Origin: Chionoecetes opilio
Lineage: Eukaryota > Arthropoda > Malacostraca > Decapoda > Majidae
DNA: 64,000 nt
Assembly (NCBI GenBank): GCA_016584305.1
Contig: JACEEZ010006356.1
Span: forward strand, 1 to 64,000
Direction: 5' to 3'
Positions 1 through 11,655 of the stretch are shown here, one piece after another; within the stretch, counting starts at the first letter, position 1, and every line of letters starts with the position of its first letter. Both the position numbers and the translations under genes were made by a program. The notes beneath the pieces were generated by a model. It made no database searches. It worked only from the letters and a program-made list of their open reading frames with translations, and was not told the origin of the DNA.

Positions 1-1979
1 AAAACCCTTATTTGATAAAAAACGGGGGCCCCCCCGGGCGAACAAAAGGGGGGGGAAAAGGGGGAAAAACCCTTTCCTTTCCCCCCCCCCTTTTTTTCCA
101 AACGGGGCCGAACCAAAAACACCTCATGAAGGAATATTCGCCCTAGGGATGTTTTGAGTGAACTGAGTGATGCACAGTGATTAGGAAAATCCCGGGGTAG
201 ACCATGTGAGGCATATTGTTCCTCACAAAAAATTTTGTCAAACACTTTTAATCAAAAAACGCCACGGGGCAACTCTTTTCCTTTTTTACAGGTCTGCTCA
301 ACGGTACTAATATCCTTATTTTCGTGAATAAATTACACATTCTCTCTTGTCACTGCCCTAAAATGTTAAAAACTAAGAGGTAAAATCCTAAAAACGTGGT
401 CAAAGGAAATTTTAATATTTTAAAACCATTTTAAGAACATGACTATATTTAGCAGACGCCTATGATAATGGTTTGCAGATTCCAAATTATGATTAGGCGT
501 TGAAAAAAATTTATGATATTAAAGGGTTGATAATTTCTGTCATACTTAGATATGCGTTTTTTAAATCCCGGGTCCTGGTGCATGGTCCTCTGTGCTAGAT
601 TTATAAACCCGTCTGCACTTTTTCAACAGGGAACCCCTTTGGGGCATCAGTTCACGGGGGAAAATTTTTGCTCCGCAAGGAACACAAAGTGTCCATTTCT
701 CCAATTTTTCGCTGGTACCTCCCCCCCCCTTTGAAACAAAGGACGTCATTTTGGGGCACAGTATCTGTGGCCATGGGGATTTTGACCCATTCAAAAATTT
801 TTTTAACCCTTTGTTGCAACTGACCTTCGGCACTGCGTCAAAAACGTTCTTTTCATGGCAAGGTCAAAAGGATTTTTTGCGACGAGTACAGGAGTTTTTT
901 CCCTACCTTTTTTGGAACCACCGCTGGGTTCCTCCGAAGAGCATGGCACTTTTTGATTTGCCCCAAAGCTTGGCCCAATTTTTTTTTTCCATCTGCGTGA
1001 CGTCCCCCGAGTAGGTTCGCCGCAAAACTGCATAAGACGTTCTTTTGTGACGACACAGTGCATTGCAGCATGTAACATTCGGCCCTTTTCTTTTTTACCA
1101 CTACCCAAGGGGCCCTCATTCCCTTGAGCCAGTTGCTGGGATCCTTGGGTACTCGAAAACCGCATGCCAGTCAAGGGCCCCCTTAAATTTTGTCAAAGAT
1201 TTACCCGAGAGAATAAGTTCGAACAACCATTCGCGTCCCTCTTTGAAAAATTTGGGGTGAAGGAAAACCCTCAGGTGGTGCTACCATCTGTAAACACTCA
1301 TCATACGTTGTATGAGTGTACATCTCAAGGGTGCTGATCGCACGAAATTTAATATTTTTCAGGGGAACGAGACCTCCCCAAAAACCCAACATATTTTTAA
1401 AAAGGGAGAGCAATAGCTCTTTTGGGGTTTTTTTTTTTGCTGGTTTTTCAGGGGAAAAAACAAAACTGTATTTTCTTCCACAAAATCAATAGCACAACAT
1501 CAAGTGCATACGGGGACAAAGCCCCCTTGACAGTAAAAAATTTCTGCTTGGGTTGACATATGAAGAGGGGCCCTTCCTCTTCCCGGCCCCGCCAATGGTC
1601 TTCAGAGCATGAAGTCCCTACATTCAAGTTTTATTGTTTTCCATAAATGGAAAACTGTTGTTCTCTCCCATGTCGTTCTGGGCGGGAAACTTTTCGATTT
1701 AAGTTTTCCTTGATAGGCTTATTACAGTACTTGGAATGGGAAACCCAAAGTTTCATTCCCCAAAAATTGGTCATGTGGGGGTTTGGGGCAGCATATTCAT
1801 ATTGGATATCTGCGGGATCTGCCAAGGCCCAATCAAAAACAACCCCATCAAGGACACCGCCCCAATCGTTTTTATTAGCCTGTAAAATTGACGTTTTTGG
1901 GGCCCTTACCCCTTCGTTTGGGAGGGAAAAGTACCTCTCACGATTATGGACGTCACTCCAGGTACCCTGAAACTATGCC
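1..1979. other. Error-rich repeat sequence, no confident gene
   Basis: The sequence is full of stretched homopolymers and short broken frames. It lies directly upstream of a recognisable Ty3/gypsy integrase on the plus strand, so it probably holds the 5' part of that element (gag, protease, start of integrase). I could not recognise any domain in any frame. Confidence 0.4.
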
Positions 1980-2560
1980 ATCAGGAGCATACACGCCCAA
2001 AGGGTATAGTTAAAAACCTCTTGGGTTTTACTCACTTTGGACTGTAAGGAGTGCGGCCCGATTGGAGAGTTAAAATTTCCTCGAACGTTTCAAGCGAGCA
2101 AGACTGGGGGGTTAGATGTGTTGTCTAGTGCCACCTCCCCAGCCCACAGGGTGCGCTAAAAAGGCCCCATCAGACGCCAAGACCATGCTGCGGTTTTTTT
2201 GCTATGAAGGGGGAAAGGACTGGGATGGGGGAGTGCCTTTCATCATTTTTTGCCGTGAGGGGGTCCCCTCGGGGGTCGTTAGGTTTCTCGCCTAATACTA
2301 GTTTTCGCCACCGGGTGGGGGGTCCTTTGGATGTAGTGCGGGGGGTGTGGAGGGGGCGCCGCCCTGGGCACCCCGAACCTTGCTTGACTATGTGGCCCGT
2401 ACCCGGGAATTTTGCACGAGCTCTAGAGGGGCTCGGGAGAACCTAGTTGAGAACCAGGCCACACGAAGGTTTACTATACCGGAACCCAAGGTAAGAGTTT
2501 TCCAGCCAGGGAGGGGACTATTCTGTTGCCTCTGCAAGGGAACCCGTTGACCGCAAATTT
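1980..2560 (+). pseudogene. Ty3/gypsy integrase, C-terminal half (fragmented)
   Basis: Legible pieces include LGFSPN followed shortly by GGPLDVVR, and then LLDYVARTREF with ARENLVENQ. These match the end of the rve integrase core and the downstream region of arthropod and fish gypsy elements, where a conserved 'ESLGFSP...FGHxVRGPLxxL' stretch precedes a segment rich in 'LxxYVxxFRExL'. The integrase would join element cDNA to host DNA. Reading frame changes every 50-150 bases, so no coding function remains as assembled. The first catalytic residues lie in unreadable sequence upstream. Assignment rests on family recognition rather than a visible DDE triad. Confidence 0.55.
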
Positions 2561-3254
2561 TTGTGGTCCTACAGGGTAAGAGGAGGGGGGGGCGATTTGG
2601 ACTACTTGATCCACCCCTGCCGCGCAAGGATTTCCAGCGTGTCACATAAAATGCTGAAACCCACTACCGCCCTCATACCTCCAGAAAGGGTTGATGTTTC
2701 TTCATTTTGGAGAGGAGGAGGGGGAGGTGAAGTCTGCCGGGGTGGGGGGGGGAAGAAAGGGTTAGTGATGGTTGAGAGTGGTGAGGCTCCTTTGGGGAGC
2801 GGCCACCCCCAAAAGGGAAAAGGTGAAAACCCGGGAGGAGGGGGCCCCCTTTGGGGTCCTGACGTTTGGTGCGGGGAGGACCAGGTTTGGAAAAACTTTT
2901 GTTCCTGTCGGACTGTGGGGAACAACAGTCAGGGGGCCCTGGGGAAAATTGCAACCCCTGCCCCCGGGAGAGAGGGGGGAGTGTGTCGAGGGCTGTGGGC
3001 ATCCCCCCCGGGGTCTTTGGGCAGTGCCCCCGGGGGGATAGTGGGCGTGCACGACATTGTGTGGGCGATGCCGCGCCAGAAACTTTCTCCTTATGGGGGT
3101 TTAATCCCTCAGGCAAAAATCCCTGGAGGGGGGAGATTATTTATATGCTTGATCAAACTTGATAAAACGGGGTCCCAGTAAAGGGGCTCCCCCGCACCCT
3201 GCACCCCAAAGCCTGATGGCAAGGTCCGCTTTTGTCTCACTTTAGAAAAGTAAA

Positions 3255-4190
3255 AAAATAACCCCCTGCGAAGATTGACCCCTACCCTCTCCTAGGGTAG
3301 ACACTCGGGGACAAAAAAGGGGGCTGCTACCTACTTTCCAAGGAAATTTTTTGGTCAAGGGCTACTGGCAGGTAACCCTCTCGGAGCTTTCCCAAAGCAG
3401 GTGGCCATTTCGTGGAAAAATGGGGCGGTATATCATCCCAAGAAATCCCTTAGGCCTAAAAAAATGCACCACCCCTTTCCAGGGGCTCAGGATGGGGTCT
3501 GGGGGGGGGCCAACGTGCCGTGAAATTTGATAACGTGGTGGTGTTTCTCCCTGGGAGGATCACCTTGCCCAGGGGGAGGCACTTGTTCGTCGCCTAGGTG
3601 AGGCGGCTTGGGGGTAAATTTTGGGACAATGTGATTTGTCCAACTCGGGTCAGTTTTGGGGGTTACTTGGGGGGACTGGCCGGTGTTCCCCCCTAAAAGC
3701 AAAGGTGGAGGCCATTAAAAATTCAAGGCCCCCTTCTTGTCGGGGGGCCTTTTCGCTTTTCCCCTGGGCATGATAGGGTACTATCGGGGTTATAAAGGGG
3801 TTTACTTACGGTGCGGGCCCCCCCCTTACAGCTTAATGCAAAGGACGGGTTTTGGGGAGTGTCCCAAAGTGTGAACGAGGTCAAAAGGGAACCCCAGTTG
3901 CATTCTTCCTAAAAAGTTCACTCCCGCTCGCGGAATTATTCCGTTATAGAGCAAGAGTTGTTGGTCATTTTTTTGGCCTCGCAGCTTTTTTTGGGGGTGT
4001 ACTTGCCTTATAGGCCCGGTGATAAAAGTCTATTTGACCATCCCCCTTTGCAGTTCCGCAGAATTTTCAAGCTTAAAAATAAAGTCTCACTTGCGGGAGT
4101 TTGTTTTTTGCAGGAGTACAACTTGGAGTGAAACATATCCGCGGGGTGGATAATGTTGTAGCTGATTGTTTGTCCCGTCAGATTTACATG
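3255..4190 (+). pseudogene. Ty3/gypsy reverse transcriptase-RNase H (fragmented)
   Basis: Across several frames one can read a KIDPYPLP-like segment, KGYWQVTLSE (RT motif after the first Asp), a region around 3520-3550 corresponding to the YxDD box, a stretch ending in LKAKVEAIK (connection domain) and finally KHIRGVDNVVADCLSRQ at about 4131-4184, which is the diagnostic end of the gypsy RNase H domain. RT and RNase H convert the element's RNA to double-stranded DNA. Frameshifts occur in nearly every homopolymer. No integrase follows; the next 900 bases are featureless, consistent with integrase lying upstream instead. Confidence 0.65.
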
Positions 4191-5110
4191 AGGGGGGGGC
4201 TGAAAGAAAATTTTGCTCCAGGGAACAAAATTTTCACTTGGGGGAAAGGGGGTGTAACCCTGCCGAGGCCTGCAGGTGTGTGTCCTCGGTGTATGAGGAA
4301 GGGGGGAGGGGAAGGGAGGTGCCCCCCCTGATGGCCCCTCAGTCCGCGTGGGGGGGGTGGGGCCCGGGTTTAGTAGAGGTTTGGGCCCTTTTTAGCGAAA
4401 GACTGCGCTCTGCCCGTAAAACCCCTCTTGATATCCATTGTTGTTGAGTTGCTACGTTTGATTGTTGATCCTTGTTTAGGGGGTTTGCCCCGCTTCACTT
4501 TTTGTTTGTGAATACTAGAGGGTGTCTGAAGTTGTAGTATTTTCTTGCGTAGTAATTTAATACAGTGGGTTTCCCCCTTAGGTGAGGGCCCTTTGGCTGA
4601 CCACGTGGTTTAAATTTTGTATAACGGACGTAAGACGGGGGAAAAGAAAGGTTACCGTTTTTTGGATTTGGCTAGCCAGGAGACCTGACACAACCACATC
4701 GCTTGTACACTAATTAACCTTTGTTTGCGAGGTCAGTCATAAAAACGATACCCTTTCCCCTCCTTTGGCCCGTGGAGAGAAAGGCGGGGGGGTGCCCCTC
4801 CAGTACTAAGTAACAGGGAGGGGAAATTCCACACCACTGTTTAACCGCCCATAGATCAACCCGGTAGGGTTTTTGAGGTGTTACGTACCCCATTTTTTTT
4901 AAGTATTTTCTTAGATGGAGGTGAGAGCAGAGGGTGGGTCTCATCTTGGTTGTTTTTGTGTACAGCCGGGCCGTCAGTGCTAGGGTTAAACGGTAGTATA
5001 CTTTGGTTTTTTAGCAGGAGGTAGAAGGAGGGTTCGGCCCCTCTCTTTCTCTGGATGAAACCCGGGGGGCTTCTATCGGGTTTCCGGTTTAGTGAACTTG
5101 TAAGCTGAGG
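4191..5110. other. No gene recognised
   Basis: G-rich, error-prone sequence downstream of the gypsy RNase H. It could contain the element's 3' untranslated region or LTR, but no repeat partner exists in the window to test that. Confidence 0.35.
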
Positions 5111-5117
5111 GGGCATC

Positions 5118-5400
5118 TAAAAAAATATATATATATATATTTTAATTTTATATTATTATTATATTATAATATTTTATATATATTTTATATTATAATATAT
5201 ATGTATATTAAAATATATATAATATATATATATTTTATATAGATGATTGATAGATAATAGATAGATGATAGATGATAGTAGGAAAAAGAAGATGACAGAT
5301 AGAAAAGTAATGATAATAATAGATGATATAAGATAGATTTTTTTATTATATATATATATTATATATTTTAATATATATTATAATTTTAATATATATATGT
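5118..5400. repeat. AT and GATA microsatellite tract
   Basis: Mostly (AT)n and (TTA)n with a GATA/GATAGAT-rich centre at about 5240-5340. It abuts the truncated 5' side of an RTE fragment. Confidence 0.9.
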
Positions 5401-5945
5401 CCGTCACAGGTCCGTCAAGAAGTTTCGGCGGATTTGGGATTGCCCCCGGTTTTATGGACTCGCTCAGAGAGTATTTGGCGTTGTCGTTACCTGGCAGGGG
5501 GACAAGTCTGATCTTCAAGTCGCTTGGTATCCCTGTCTTTCCTATTTTGTGAACATTTTTATAATAGCGACTTGAGAGACAATTGATGCCTTTCGTTAAT
5601 GTCTTCGCAGAATCATGGGGGACCCTGGGGTGATTACGTGCCAAAACACGTTGAACGTGAGACTAAATCGAGGCCTATTACCCGCATAGTCCTCGCGCAA
5701 CTTCGGGATAGGTATGGGCACGCTCCCCCGAAACCCATCCTTCCCATCGGGTTTTTCTGTAAGAGACAATCCGGCGTGGAGGGGCCAAAAAGGGGGCTAC
5801 AAGGGACGTGGCTGGGGGAAGTTTAAAGTTTCTTTTTGAGAGCGCTTGGGACGGAAAGGGGCCCCCGCATGGGGACTCGCGCGGGTGATCCCGGGAGTGC
5901 GTCGTAGGGGGGGCGAGGCGACGCGCCCCCCGGCGTATGCCCCCA
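5401..5945 (+). mobile_element. RTE-type LINE 3' fragment, noisy copy 1
   Basis: The same 3' segment is found at 52431-53060 and 58023-58650: the region coding for the end of the RT protein (SLSGSIW, then the GYRWDDYVSNQ region), ending in GCGTATGCCCCCAA followed by a short repeat. Here it has many small indels and a diverged middle. It is 5' truncated, as is normal for target-primed insertion. Its tail merges into the TA tract that follows, whereas the other copies end in TGAT repeats. Confidence 0.75.
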
Positions 5946-5947
5946 AA

Positions 5948-6026
5948 GTTGATATATATATAAATATATTATATATTATTATATATATAATAATATATAT
6001 ATATATATTATATATATTAATATATA
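5948..6026. repeat. TA microsatellite
   Basis: Nearly pure (TA)n/(TAT)n between the RTE tail and the Helitron-like element. Confidence 0.9.
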
Positions 6027-6599
6027 CAGCCGCAAACCCCCCTCCGGGGGGAAATTTTTGGCTAGCTCCTGCGGAGGGGTTGGTGCTTCGGGCCCCCCAC
6101 CTTGTTTGGTGGGGCCGAAAGGCCCCCCAAAAAACAGACTCTCCAGATAGCCCTTTGCTTTCCCGAAATCATGGGTTAGAAAAGTATTATTTAACCAACC
6201 AATTTCACATCACCCCCAAACCCCTTCACTCACCCCTTACCCACACCCCCCCCCTTCACTCACCCATTACCCCTCCCCCCCCACCCCTTCACTCACCCAT
6301 TACCCCCCCGAACCCCATTCACTCCCCATTGCCCATCACCCCCATCTATTCCCTCACCCATCCCCATCACCCCCCCCCCCATTCATCACCCCTCACCCCA
6401 CCCCATTAACCCCTCACCCCACCCCTTATCACCTATTACCCCTCACCCCACATCAAGGTTTCCCAATTTCCCCTAAAGGCTGCTAAAAAAAAAAGGAATT
6501 TCGATTTCTCAAAGTGGGTTTAAAACCCTTTCCCCCGGCGACCCTTCCAAAAATGTGCCAAAAGGGGATTTGGCCACTGGGGCGGCACCCCATCGCGGA
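6027..6599 (-). mobile_element. Helitron-like non-autonomous element, noisy copy
   Basis: This is the same repeat as 12205-12823, with the same order: GC-rich terminal hairpins next to a TA tract, an internal CACCCATTACC-type minisatellite, then a GGGGCGGCACC...GCGGA end next to a CA-rich tract. Stretched homopolymers spoil the terminal hairpin. See the cleaner copy for the family argument. Confidence 0.5.
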
Positions 6600-6604
6600 C
6601 AGAC

Positions 6605-6631
6605 AGACACACACACTTTCGCTTATATTAT

Positions 6632-6673
<42 letters not shown>

Positions 6674-7036
6674 TTATATATATTATATTTTATATATATA
6701 TATAATATAAAATAGTGGTCAAAATGATCATCTACACCGTTGTCACCATTATGTAGAGACCACTTTGTATGTGTGTTCCACAGTCCTGGTTACTCTGCTG
6801 CCACACCCACATTAAGTGGGAAAAAATATATAAATGAAAAAAAATAAAAGATTTAAAAAAATAGTAAGTATTTGTTGGATCTGAATGACAACGCGTTAAT
6901 TATTTCTAATTATATATATTTAACTCTTACTTGTCTCACTTGGTAATTATTTACATTCACAAGTTATCTTAAAAATTTAAATCTTCTTTCCCTCCTAGCG
7001 ATACGCACGCGAAATGCTCAAGGGCGTTATCCTAAT
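6605..7036. other. TA microsatellite, then unannotated sequence ending in a partial 84-bp repeat unit
   Basis: (TA)n runs at about 6625-6715. No gene is seen after it. The last 40 bases (CGATACGCACGCGAAATGC onwards) match the 84-bp tandem unit on the far side of the LINE at 11390-11655, so the LINE interrupted that repeat. Confidence 0.6.
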
Positions 7037-7341
7037 ATAAGAACATAAGAAAATAAGGGAAACTACAAGAGGCTGCGAGGCCTACACGTGGAGTTCCTGC
7101 ACCTAACACTACCTACATCCACCTTTCATCCCCATCCATGAACCTATCCAGCTCCCCTTTAAAGCTCCCCAATGACTCAGCACTAACTACCCGTCTACTG
7201 AGACCATTCCATTCATTCACCACCCTATTTGTGAACCAGTTTTCCCTATTTCCTTTCTAAATCTACGCTTTTCCAGCTTGAATCCGTTACTTCTTGTTCT
7301 AACCCTGGTTAAAAGCCGTAAGAACTTGTCCTACCTTCCTT

Positions 7342-10241
7342 TTATAATCCCTTTATCCACTTAAACACTTCTATCAGATCGCCCCTTACTCTGCGTCTCT
7401 CGAGTGAGTGTAATTTTAATAACTTCAATCTCCTCTCATAACTAAAGTTACGCATCCCTTGTATAATTTTGGTCATCCTTCTCGCACTTTTTCTAACAAC
7501 ACTATATCCATCCTGTAATATGGAGACCAAAACTGAACTGCATAGTCTAGATGAGGCCTGACTAAATAAAAGTAATAGATAAAGCTTTAGAATAACTTCC
7601 GCACTTCTACTTTTAACACTTCTGGTAATGAATCCTAATACTCTATTAGCTCTATTTTTGGCCTCAATACATTGTTTCCTAGGTCGGAGTTCTGGGCTCA
7701 CCCTCACTCCAAGATCTTTTTCACCTTCTGATCTTTTCAGCGATACATTGCTTATGGTGTATCTATTACCAGGGTTTTTTCTACCAACATTCATAACGCT
7801 ACATTTATCAATATCAAATTCCATCTGCCATCTGACTGCCCACTCGTTAAGTTTATCTAAGTCTCCCTGCAATATGTTTACGTCAGACTGTGATCCAATA
7901 ATCCTACCTAACTTAGTATCATCAGCAAACTTGCTGATATCACTGCTAATCCCACTATCCAAGTCGTTGATGTAAATCAAAAATAGTAATGGGCCCAAAA
8001 CAGACCCTTGTGGAACTCCACTTGTCACCAGTCCCCATTCAGATTTGGAACCATTAATTGTAACCCTTTGTTGCCTATTACTTAGCCAAGCTCTGATCCA
8101 ATGAAGAATCTTCCCATCTATACCATGAGCCCTAACCTTATTTAAGAGTCGCTCGTGTGGTACTTTGTCAAATGCCTTACTAAAATCCAGATATATTATA
8201 TAATAATCCGTATCATTATCTGCCGTCTCATAAACTTTCCTATAAAAACTCAATAAATTGGTGAGACATGACCTACCCTTGGTGAATCCATGTTGTGAAT
8301 CATTGATCAAACTATGTTTATCTAAGTGCTCTCTAATGTTTTTTGCAATAATAGATTCCAATAATTTACCCACCACTGATGTTAGACTTACGGGTCGAGA
8401 ATTTGACATTAGTCCTCTGTCTCCCTTCTTAAATATGGGAACAACATTTCCTTTCCTCCACAATAATGGCACATCGCCTATCTCAACCGATTTTCTAAAA
8501 ATGTGCACTAACGACTCACTAACAACCTCCTTGCATTCCTTTAATACCCTGGGATACACTTCATCTGGTCCTGGCGATTTAAATGTTTTCATTTTTTCTA
8601 TACCCTCCTCCACCATTTCCCTAGTTATCACAATATCTTTGAGTTTCTCCTCATCGCTTCCTTTGAACATCTGTTCACTATCAGGTATCGTCTGTGTATC
8701 CTCCTCCGTAAAAACACTTAAGAAATAATAATTTAGACTCCTACACATATCCTCATCCGTATTTAAGACCTCACCCTGTCCTGACCTTAACGGCCCAACT
8801 AATTCCCTTGTCTTTGTTTATAAACCTGATAGAACCCTTTGGGTCCCCTTTCGCCTGTTCTGCTACTTTAATCTCATAATTGTTCTTAGCAACTCGAGTT
8901 AATTTCTTCACTGTCCTCGCCATCACTTTATACTGTTCTTTGTTTACCAATCCTGCCTTGAACCTTAAATAAATGTTTCTTTTTACTCCAATGTTGTGTT
9001 TTAGCTTGGTGGTCATCCATTTTGGATCACTCTTTCTGGACCTTATTTCCCTATAAGGAATATTTCTTTTCTGTCCGTCAATTATATTCCTTACAAATGA
9101 GGTATAATCCTCCTCGGCTCCGACCTCACTTCCCCTTCTAACCTCTCTAATTACCTCCTCAGCCCTGACCTCCCTTCCCTGTCTAACCGCTCTAATTATC
9201 TCCTCAGCCTCGACCTCACTATCATATCTGACCGCGCCAATTTCCTCCAGGTGCCTTCCTAATCCTTCATAATTGGCCTTTCCAGCTGTCATCGCCTTGT
9301 CCTTGGAAAATTTATTCTCCTCCATCCCACACCTCTTGTTAATAACCTCCAGGTGTCTTCTTAATCCCGCATAATTGGCCTTTCTGAAATTAGGTATTCG
9401 ATGCCTATTGCCACTTAATTTTCCAACTTCCCATTTTAAGCTAAATCTGATCTCATAATGGTCGCTATTATCTAAATTCCCCCCCGACCTCCACATTTGT
9501 AACTAAATCGTCTCTATTTGTCAGCAATAGATCTAGAATATTATCTCCTCTAGTAGGCTCCTTGATTGCTTGACTTAGGAAGTTATCCTGGATTATATTT
9601 AACAATTCATCTGCATCGCTGTCACCTATGATTAAATCCCAGTCTATATTCCTAAGATTAAAATCTCCCACCACGCATAATCGATTATATCTGCAGGCCT
9701 TGTTTATTTCTTCCCACATAGGAGCTGAATCCTCTTTACATAAGTTTGGAGGCCTATACACTACACCCAAAACCATTTTCTCAGTTCCCTCCGTAACCTC
9801 TACCCATATAGACTCTATGATGTCATCTGTTTTTATAACATTGTTAACACAACACTGCAATGCATCTCTTGCATAAAGCGCAACTCCTCCTCCTCGTCTG
9901 CCTACTCTGTCCTTGTGAAATAACTTATACCCAGCTATCTCGACTTCCGGATCGAATACCTTTCCTGACATATCCAACCATGTTTCTGTTAATGCTATTA
10001 TATCAAAATCCTCTACACTATTTATTCCTCTCAGGAAATCTATCTTTTTTTAAATACTCCTACAGTTTGTATAGTAAACCTTCAAGCAACTCCTCTTTTT
10101 TTTGTCAATTTTCCCTTTATCTTTAACTAAACCCCTCCTCTCTCTCTCCTTACGAATCACTTTAGTTCCTTGCCTTCTGAAACTCCTCCTAGTGTCGCAA
10201 GTTTCCTTTACCCCGACCCTCGTGTCTAAACCCCGGTTCAT
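7342..10241 (-). pseudogene. LINE ORF2: APE endonuclease plus reverse transcriptase, frameshifted
   Basis: ORF2 begins at the ATG at 10241, inside the ORF1 stop. Pieces in order are: a basic N-terminus (10241-10050); endonuclease with TETW-like lead-in, VVYRPPN, VVGDFNLRNIDWD and, after a shift, NSDHYEIRF (9977-9400); a linker; then RT (8748-7342) with IYLDFSKAFDKVP (motif A), SGVPQGSVLGPLLF (motif B region) and KFADDTKL (catalytic FADD). The endonuclease nicks the target and RT primes on it. The shift at about 9479-9485 is a run of seven C where the second copy (20656-20661) has six and reads through. The frame stops at 7342, but the fragment at 21005-21541 shows the family's ORF2 continuing roughly 85 codons further. 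Confidence 0.85.
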
Positions 10242-10243
10242 TA
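10239..10243 (-). promoter_or_regulatory. TAATG overlapping stop/start between ORF1 and ORF2
   Basis: On the minus strand the ORF1 stop codon TAA (10243-10241) shares its last base with the ATG of ORF2 (10241-10239). Such overlaps support termination-reinitiation in several LINEs; here the coupling is inferred from arrangement only. Confidence 0.6.
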
Positions 10244-11311
10244 TCTTAAAAAAGCCTGCAGTGCATCTACCTCCCTTTCAAGGGATTCAGACAAGATCTG
10301 AACTCCTTTCCTCGAAAAGTGCACCCCGTCCCTGCGGTAGAGGTTGTTGTGCCCGAAAAAGAGGTTCCAGCTGTCGACAAAGGCCCACCCATTGGCTTTG
10401 CAATGAAGTGCCAGCCGGCAATTCACCGCAATAGCCCTGGAGTACCACATGTCGTCAACAAAACGTCTTGGAAGGACACCACACACCACAGGGAACCCAC
10501 CCCTGTCCCTAACTTTACCTACAGCTTCCTTGAACCGCCGTAGCAATTCCTCACTTCTTACACACTCAACATCATTTCCCCCAGCGCTCAGGCAGACGAT
10601 GGGCTTTTTCCCTTGGTCTGCCATGCACTTAACCATTTTGTCACTAACATAACCTATCCCCTTCCCTGGGTAACTCACCGACTTCATGCGCATCCCTTCT
10701 CTGTCACAGAACCTGCTGTCAAGATGCCTAACCTGACTGTCACCAACAACCAAGATTTTACCTTCGGGTAATGATGTATCGTCTACCTTCCTAACCTCCG
10801 TATCATCCTCTTGCAGCCCCGAGAGTACCTGAAATGAGTTCGTGCACAAAAGATGGTCATTGTTTACCTTTTTCTCCTGCGGGCGGGCTCCATGATCAAC
10901 TACCTTCCAAACACCAATCCCTGGTGACTTACTAGGAACCTTAGTAGTCACTTGAGTCACATCTCGCTCTGGTACCCCTACAGGCACATCACTCGCATAT
11001 GCCCCTCCACTCGCTCCACTTGGACCTTCACCTCCACACTTAAGAGAACGTATCTCTATTTCCTGCTTCTTCACAACGCTTTTCAATTCGTTCACTTCAC
11101 TTGCAAAGCTCCTTTTCAGGTCTTCGATCGCCTCCAGAATAGTCCTAAGCGCCGCACCACACCCTTCACTACACTCTCCCTCGACCCTGCTACCTCCCTT
11201 AACCTCAGCCTCCTTCCCTCCTACCACACTACCACTCTCAACCCCAGCACCAACACACAACACCACTTCACTCTCCGCCTCCACAACACTCTCCATCACA
11301 GACGTAGCCAT
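10241..11311 (-). CDS. LINE ORF1 protein with SGNH-esterase domain
   Basis: Intact 356-residue frame. I start it at the ATG at 11311 (MATSVMES); the open frame reaches further upstream only through a GTG. Residues 1-60 are acidic and low-complexity. A heptad-like segment around residues 65-95 (LRTILEAIEDLKRSFASEV) is probably a coiled coil for multimerisation. The C-terminal half is a lipase/esterase of the SGNH type: block I VVGDSQVRHL, block III SAGGNDV, and block V with Asp-x-x-His in RRDGVHFSRKG. Esterase-type ORF1 proteins are typical of CR1 and related LINEs, where ORF1p binds element RNA; the role of the esterase is unclear. It overlaps the ORF2 start by one base. Confidence 0.85.
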   Translation of the reverse strand: MATSVMESVVEAESEVVLCVGAGVESGSVVGGKEAEVKGGSRVEGECSEGCGAALRTILEAIEDLKRSFASEVNELKSVVKKQEIEIRSLKCGGEGPSGASGGAYASDVPVGVPERDVTQVTTKVPSKSPGIGVWKVVDHGARPQEKKVNNDHLLCTNSFQVLSGLQEDDTEVRKVDDTSLPEGKILVVGDSQVRHLDSRFCDREGMRMKSVSYPGKGIGYVSDKMVKCMADQGKKPIVCLSAGGNDVECVRSEELLRRFKEAVGKVRDRGGFPVVCGVLPRRFVDDMWYSRAIAVNCRLALHCKANGWAFVDSWNLFFGHNNLYRRDGVHFSRKGVQILSESLEREVDALQAFLR

Positions 11312-11387
11312 TCTAATCCTGAGAGCTAAACCAAAGCACAACCTCACTTCACGGAGACGACAGGTCGACTGAATATAGTATATATTC

Positions 11388-11655
11388 AGTATTAATATAG
11401 TTTACTATCTTTGGTAACTTCGGTTGCACTGTCACCACATTAACGATACGCACACGTAATGCTCAAGTCGTCATCCTAATATAGTTTACTATCTCTGGTA
11501 ACTTCAGTCGCACTGTTACCCCTTTAACGATACGCATGCGTAATGCTCAAGTCGTCATCCTAATATAGTTTACTATCTCTGGTAACTTCAGTCGCACTGT
11601 TACCCCTTTAACGATACGCACATGTAATGCTCAAGTCGTTATCCTGATATAATGT
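11388..11655. repeat. 84-bp tandem repeat, about three units, interrupted by the LINE
   Basis: Units begin TAATATAGTTTACTATCT and contain ACGATACGCAYGCGTAATGC; successive units are about 84 bases apart with a few substitutions. Half a unit is on the other side of the LINE (6996-7036). Confidence 0.85.

Larger units (their letters stand above)
1980..4190 (+). mobile_element. Ty3/gypsy LTR retrotransposon pol fragment, integrase upstream of RT (Gmr1-like order)
   Basis: Plus-strand frames, interrupted by many indels, give an integrase core and C-terminal region (about 1980-2560), then reverse transcriptase (about 3255-3720), then RNase H (about 3830-4180). In ordinary Ty3/gypsy elements integrase follows RNase H. 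The reversed order seen here is the hallmark of the Gmr1-type group. No LTRs or target duplication could be identified, so the ends are arbitrary. The frame breaks look at least partly like consensus errors because runs of G, C and T are abnormally long. Confidence 0.6.
7037..11375 (-). mobile_element. Near full-length CR1-type non-LTR retrotransposon
   Basis: On the minus strand this holds a 5' leader, ORF1 with an SGNH-esterase domain, ORF2 with APE endonuclease and reverse transcriptase, and a 3' end reading CTTATTTTCTTATGTTCTTAT. Both sides are flanked by the same 84-bp tandem repeat (6996-7036 and 11390-11655), which shows that both element ends are present. ORF2 carries frameshifts near 10050, 9480 and 8760 and a premature stop, so it is dead as assembled. 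A noisy copy at 18415-20868 and a 3' fragment at 21005-21541 show that the family is dispersed in this genome. Confidence 0.85.
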
